DNA of 64,000 bases. It comes from Siphonodentalium dalli. Its lineage: Eukaryota > Mollusca > Scaphopoda > Gadilida > Siphonodentaliidae. The position numbers were made by a program, and so were the translations under genes. Below, in pieces: positions 59,838 to 64,000 of this stretch. The stretch spans positions 233,374,961-233,438,960 of the forward strand of contig CP136066.1 of assembly GCA_032622095.1 (NCBI GenBank). The letters are read 5' to 3'. Under the pieces are notes generated by a model that was given only the letters and a program-made list of their open reading frames with translations, searched no databases and was not told the origin of the DNA. Position 1 is the stretch's first letter. Every line of letters starts with the position of its first letter.

Positions 59838-60770
59838 TGTTGTCGTCGTCATCATCATCGCTATTATCTTCACGCATTAGTGCCGTCCTCGTTTTCGTCG
59901 TTATTGTCAACAACATTATTTATGTATTGCTTTGAAGACGACATAAATGATGATGACCACGACGACGACAGCGATGATAATGATTACCACGACGACGACA
60001 GCGATGATAATGATTACCACGACGACGACAGCGATGATAATGATTACCACGACGACGACAGCAATGATAATGATGACCATGACGACAACGATGATGATGA
60101 TGATGATGACTACGAGGGCGACAGCGATGATGACTACGACGACGACAGCGATGATGGTGATGACCACGACGACAACGATGATGATGATGATGATGATGAT
60201 GATTACTACGACGACGGCAGCGATGATGATGACTACGAGGGCGACAGCGATGATGGTGATGACCACGACGACAGTGATAATATGATGACCGCGAAGATGA
60301 CATCGATGATGATGATGATGGTGATGATGACTAGGACGACGACGACAACGATGATGATGATGATGACTACGACAACGGCAGCCATGACGATGACAACGAC
60401 GGACGACAGCGATGATGCTGATGACTACGACGACTGCGATTCTAATGATGACTACGACGATACTGGTGATGACGATGACTACGACGATAATGATGATGAC
60501 GATGACTACGACGACATCGATTATGATGATGACTACGACGACAAAGATGATGATGACCACGGCGAGATAAAGATTATGGTGAAAGCGACGCGACGATGAT
60601 GACTACGAGGACAGCGATGATGACTACGAGGACAGCGATGATTATGACGACGGCGACGACGACAGCGATGATTATGACGACGACGACGGCGACGACGACA
60701 GCGATGATTATGACGACGACGACGGCGACGACGACAGCGATGATTATGACGACGACGACGACGACGCAAA
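59838..60770. repeat. Trinucleotide tract that switches orientation
   Basis: Plus-strand GTC/ATC triplets continue to about 59910. From about 59932 the plus strand reads GAC/GAT triplets to 60770. The plus-strand frame 59775-60599 (274 codons, mostly Asp) begins inside the MITE and is a triplet-tract artefact. Tracts of opposite orientation form a very large imperfect inverted repeat. Confidence 0.9.
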
Positions 60771-61250
60771 GAACCAAATCGGTTCTTCGTTAGGATTCGA
60801 TTTGGTTCTCCGTGAAAAGCCCGTCTGGTTTTTCTTCGCTGAGAACCAAGTTGGGCTTTTTGGTTCTTGGAATTGCCCCGGTTAATTAGGTTCTTCCCGA
60901 AGAACCAAGACAATTGTCCAAAATGATTTGGTTCTTCGTGATGAACCAAGAAAATTTATGTGGAACCAACTGGTTCTTGGGGAGAACCAAATAGCTTAGT
61001 TGGTTCCGCCACTGGGACAATTTATAATGTTGTGGTAATTGTAGTAATTGCAACACAGTTGTAGAACCAACATTTTGGTTCTTGATAACAATTTTGGTTC
61101 TTCATTTGGTTCTTCAATGATGATGACAAACATATTTCTTATTTCGTTCTTCGTCAACCAAGAACCAATTGGTTCTTTGTTTGGTTCTTCAATAAATTGG
61201 TAAAGAACCAATTGGTTCTTCAATTGTGAAGAACCAACTCTGTTGCTTCC
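60771..61250. repeat. GAACCAA / TTGGTTCTT dispersed-unit region
   Basis: About twenty AAGAACCAA or TTGGTTCTT units in both orientations, with no fixed spacing, able to form many small hairpins. Mirrors the segment at 58630-58800. Confidence 0.8.
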
Positions 61251-61270
61251 GCCAGTTGGGCAGTTTGTAT

Positions 61271-61480
61271 AACCAACTAAGGTTATCTGGATCCCCACAT
61301 TATAACCAACTAAGGTTATCTGGATCCCCACAACTAAGGTTATCTGGATCCCCACAACTAAGGTTATCTGGATCCCCACAACTAAGGTTATCTGGATCAA
61401 ACTAAGGTTATCTGGATCCCCACATTATAACCAACTGAGGTTATCTGGATCCAACTAAGGTTATCTGGATCCCCACATTA
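61271..61480. repeat. ~24-bp minisatellite with variable spacer, about 8 copies
   Basis: Unit AACTAAGGTTATCTGGATCC followed by CCAC. Some units add ATTATAACC, and two lack CCCCAC. The minus strand is open as a VVGIQITL-type repeat, judged artefactual. Confidence 0.9.
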
Positions 61481-61855
61481 TTTGCTGTGTATACAGCTAC
61501 TTCCTGAATGGCGCTGTCCACATGTTTTTCTAAATAATTGTTGAAGATTTTATATGAGCATTGGCCAGATTCGAAACCACATGCAAACTGTCATGTGAAC
61601 TTTGGCATTTGTAATCAATATGATCAAATATGCATATCTATTAATAGAATGCCATCAGTGGATCATAATTAAAGATATAATTTTGACACTGAAAGTTCGT
61701 TTCATCTTGACCGCAGCAAAGTTGAGCAAACACAATCGGTAAATACATGTTTAGTTATTGAACACAAAGTGGCGATGTTTATACATGTTTAGTTATTAAA
61801 CAAAGTGGCGATAATGTTTTGGAAGAGTGATTCACGATGGCCCACTCAACCCCTA
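61481..61855. other. Low-copy DNA, no gene seen
   Basis: A TACATGTTTAGTTATT phrase is duplicated near 61745 and 61781. Nothing else is recognised. Confidence 0.4.
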
Positions 61856-62185
61856 AATCTACATACGACATAATTATATGCTACATACATACGACATAAT
61901 TATATGCTACATACATACAACATAATGATATGCTACATACATACGACATAATTATATGCTACATACATACGACATAATTATATGCTACATACATACGACA
62001 TAATTATATGCTACATACGATATAATTATATGCTACATACGACATAATTATATGCTACATACATACGACATAATTATATGCTACATACATACGACATAAT
62101 TATATGCTACATACGACATAATTGTATGCTACATACGACATAATTATATGCTACATACGACATAATTATATGCTACATATGCATA
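61856..62185. repeat. 22/26-bp minisatellite, about 13 copies
   Basis: Unit ACGACATAATTATATGCTAC followed by AT or ATACAT. Two length classes alternate because of one or two ACAT units. Confidence 0.95.
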
Positions 62186-62971
62186 CGAGGTTTGCTTATC
62201 GCACACTATTTACATATTGTATCCCGACCTTGAAATTAGTTTTTAATTTACCACTGTGAATTTGAATTGAACTGAACTCAAATTATTGCTCAATTATTGA
62301 CGTTATTGTCTTCTTTTGTTGAATTCAGTACATTCAGTATTTTATTAGACAATGACACACAAAAAACCTACGTGAATTCTTCTGCACAAATAGCAGGTAT
62401 CAACAAGTGGCCCCTGAATGAGACCACATATCGAAACCATATATTGTACATGAAAAATCTATTATTGCCCTCGCTCTAACGATTCCAACGATATCAATAA
62501 CTCATTTATTTTCAAAAGTGCATGGTGGTTAGCACATTGCGATTCTCAGGCGACGATATATTGGCAAACGATATTCGCATATTAGCAAACGATATACATA
62601 TATTGGCAAACGAAATGATATACATAATAATATTGACAGAGGATATATATACTTAAATTGGCAAACGATACACATAATAGTATATAGGAAGAGTGTCGCA
62701 TAAGGCAGCTACGACGTTCCATACATAGGTCTTCATTGAGTATATATATATACTGTTCTATTAGACAACGAATTAGAGATGAAAACAATCCCAATAGGTT
62801 TGAATGCAATGCATATAATACATTGCGCCTCAACTACTAAGAATAGTGTATAATTTATAGACTTCAATGATAAACAAAAGTTCGGATTATTATTGAAAAA
62901 TAATGAATCAGAAACATGCAGCAGAATCTGCAGCATGGTGCAGGAATTTTTCAAAAGAAAGATCAAGTTCA
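62186..62971. other. Low-copy DNA with a short repeat
   Basis: GGCAAACGATATACATATA-type repeats at about 62556-62670 match those at 56640-56785. The frame at 62297-62479 has no recognisable domain. No gene is supported. Confidence 0.45.
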
Positions 62972-63356
62972 CCTGATTTACGCATAATAAAGACAAGTTC
63001 ACCTGATTTACGCATAATAAAGATCAAGTTAACCTGATATGCGCTTAATACAGATCAAGTTCACCTGATTTACGCATAATAAAGACAAGTTCACCTGATT
63101 TACGCATAATAAAGATCAAGTTAACCTGATATGCGCTTAATAAAGATCAAGTTCACCTGATTTACGCATAATAATGATCAAGTTCACCTGATTTACGCAT
63201 AATAAAGATCAAGTTCACCTGATTTACGCATAATAAAGACAAGTTCACCTGATATGCGCATAATAAAGACAAGTTCACCTGATATGCGCATAATAAAGAT
63301 CAAGTTCACCTGATATGCGCATAATAAAGATCAAGTTCACCTGATATGCGCATTAT
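62972..63356. repeat. 31-bp minisatellite, about 12-13 copies
   Basis: Unit AAAGATCAAGTTCACCTGAT followed by TTACGCATAAT. Variants are TATGCGC for TTACGC, loss of TC in GATCAAG, and TTAACC for TTCACC. Confidence 0.95.
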
Positions 63357-63461
63357 TATGGTATATATGTTTTTTGTGTATACTGATTACATATTTGTTA
63401 TTTATTGTTATATATTTGTTGTTATTGTGACGTCGGTCTCTTGTGGACATTTATGTCAATA

Positions 63462-64000
63462 AACTGTAATATACATGTACTAACCATGGGATGACTGTAA
63501 TATACATGTACTAACCATGGGATGACTGTAATATACATGTACTAACCATGGGATGACTGTAATATACATGTACTAACCATGGGATGACTGTAATATACAT
63601 GTACTATATATAACCATGGGATGACTGTAATATACATGTACTAACCATGGGATGAGTGTAATATACATGTACTAACCAGGGGATGACTGTAATATACATG
63701 TACTAACCATGTGATGACTGTAATATACATGTACTATATATAACCATGTGATGACTGTAATATACATGTACTAACCATGGGATGAGTGTAATATACATGT
63801 ACTAACCATGGGATGACTGTAATATACATGTACTAACCATGGGATGACTGTAATATACATGTACTAACCATGGGATGACTGTAATATACATGTACTAACC
63901 ATGGGATGACTGTAATATACATGTACTATATATAACCATGTGATGACTGTAATATACATGTACTAACCATGGGATGAGTGTAATATACATGTACTAACCA
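63462..64000. repeat. 31-bp minisatellite, about 17 copies, continues past the window
   Basis: Unit CTGTAATATACATGTACTAA followed by CCATGGGATGA. Three units carry an extra TATATA after TACTA. The window ends inside a unit, so the array length is unknown. Confidence 0.95.

Noticed and set aside
59775-60599. 274-codon Asp-rich acidic protein
   Set aside because: It begins inside a MITE and consists of an interrupted GAC/GAT triplet tract. Microsatellite translation is the simpler explanation.

Overview
This window is eukaryotic, animal-like, AT-rich, repeat-dominated DNA with almost no host coding sequence. It has no operons, rRNA genes or CRISPR arrays. The best single guess is a marine invertebrate, perhaps a mollusc. 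That guess rests only on general character: a Jockey/CR1-group LINE, a tRNA-derived SINE, many non-autonomous DNA transposons and very large minisatellites. No diagnostic host gene confirms it.

Layout. 0-19 kb is a patchwork of transposon remnants: an 8-bp-TSD hairpin element (1637-2057), 21-bp and ~174-bp tandem repeats, a double-hairpin element (3531-3970), a foldback element (4720-5499), a 34-bp minisatellite touching the 3' end of a decayed LINE (5861-8168, minus strand), TTAA-flanked MITEs (10.0, 13.2, 14.2, 14.6 kb), a tRNA-type SINE (12.9-13.1 kb), a second copy of the 8-bp-TSD element (15424-15868), one credible spliced coding exon (17777-18446, minus) and a LINE 3' scrap (18515-18727). 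19.2-26.5 kb is a satellite block with 34-bp and then 36-bp units, interrupted by a 940-bp hAT-type element with a perfect 8-bp target duplication. 26.5-31.5 kb is lower-copy DNA with MITEs.

31.5-46.1 kb is a 33-bp satellite of roughly 370 units with higher-order structure: a 633-bp spacer occurs four times, in 928-bp and 2,841-bp periods. 46.2-55.8 kb holds 45-, 32-, 34-, 47- and 54-bp arrays plus a nested symmetric transposon (47411-48294). 55.9-64 kb holds a second hAT copy, a foldback element with ~330-bp arms, two opposed (GAY)n trinucleotide tracts split by a MITE, and four more minisatellites. The last of these runs off the window.

Two relationships stand out. The 34-, 36- and 47-bp arrays share one core sequence of about 24 bp, and single or inverted copies of it lie at 16.2 and 19.0 kb. 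Separately, the same hairpin cassettes recur inside transposons with different terminal repeats, as if these elements exchange internal modules. Long ORFs over the arrays are expected from repeat units that lack stop codons. I do not call them genes.
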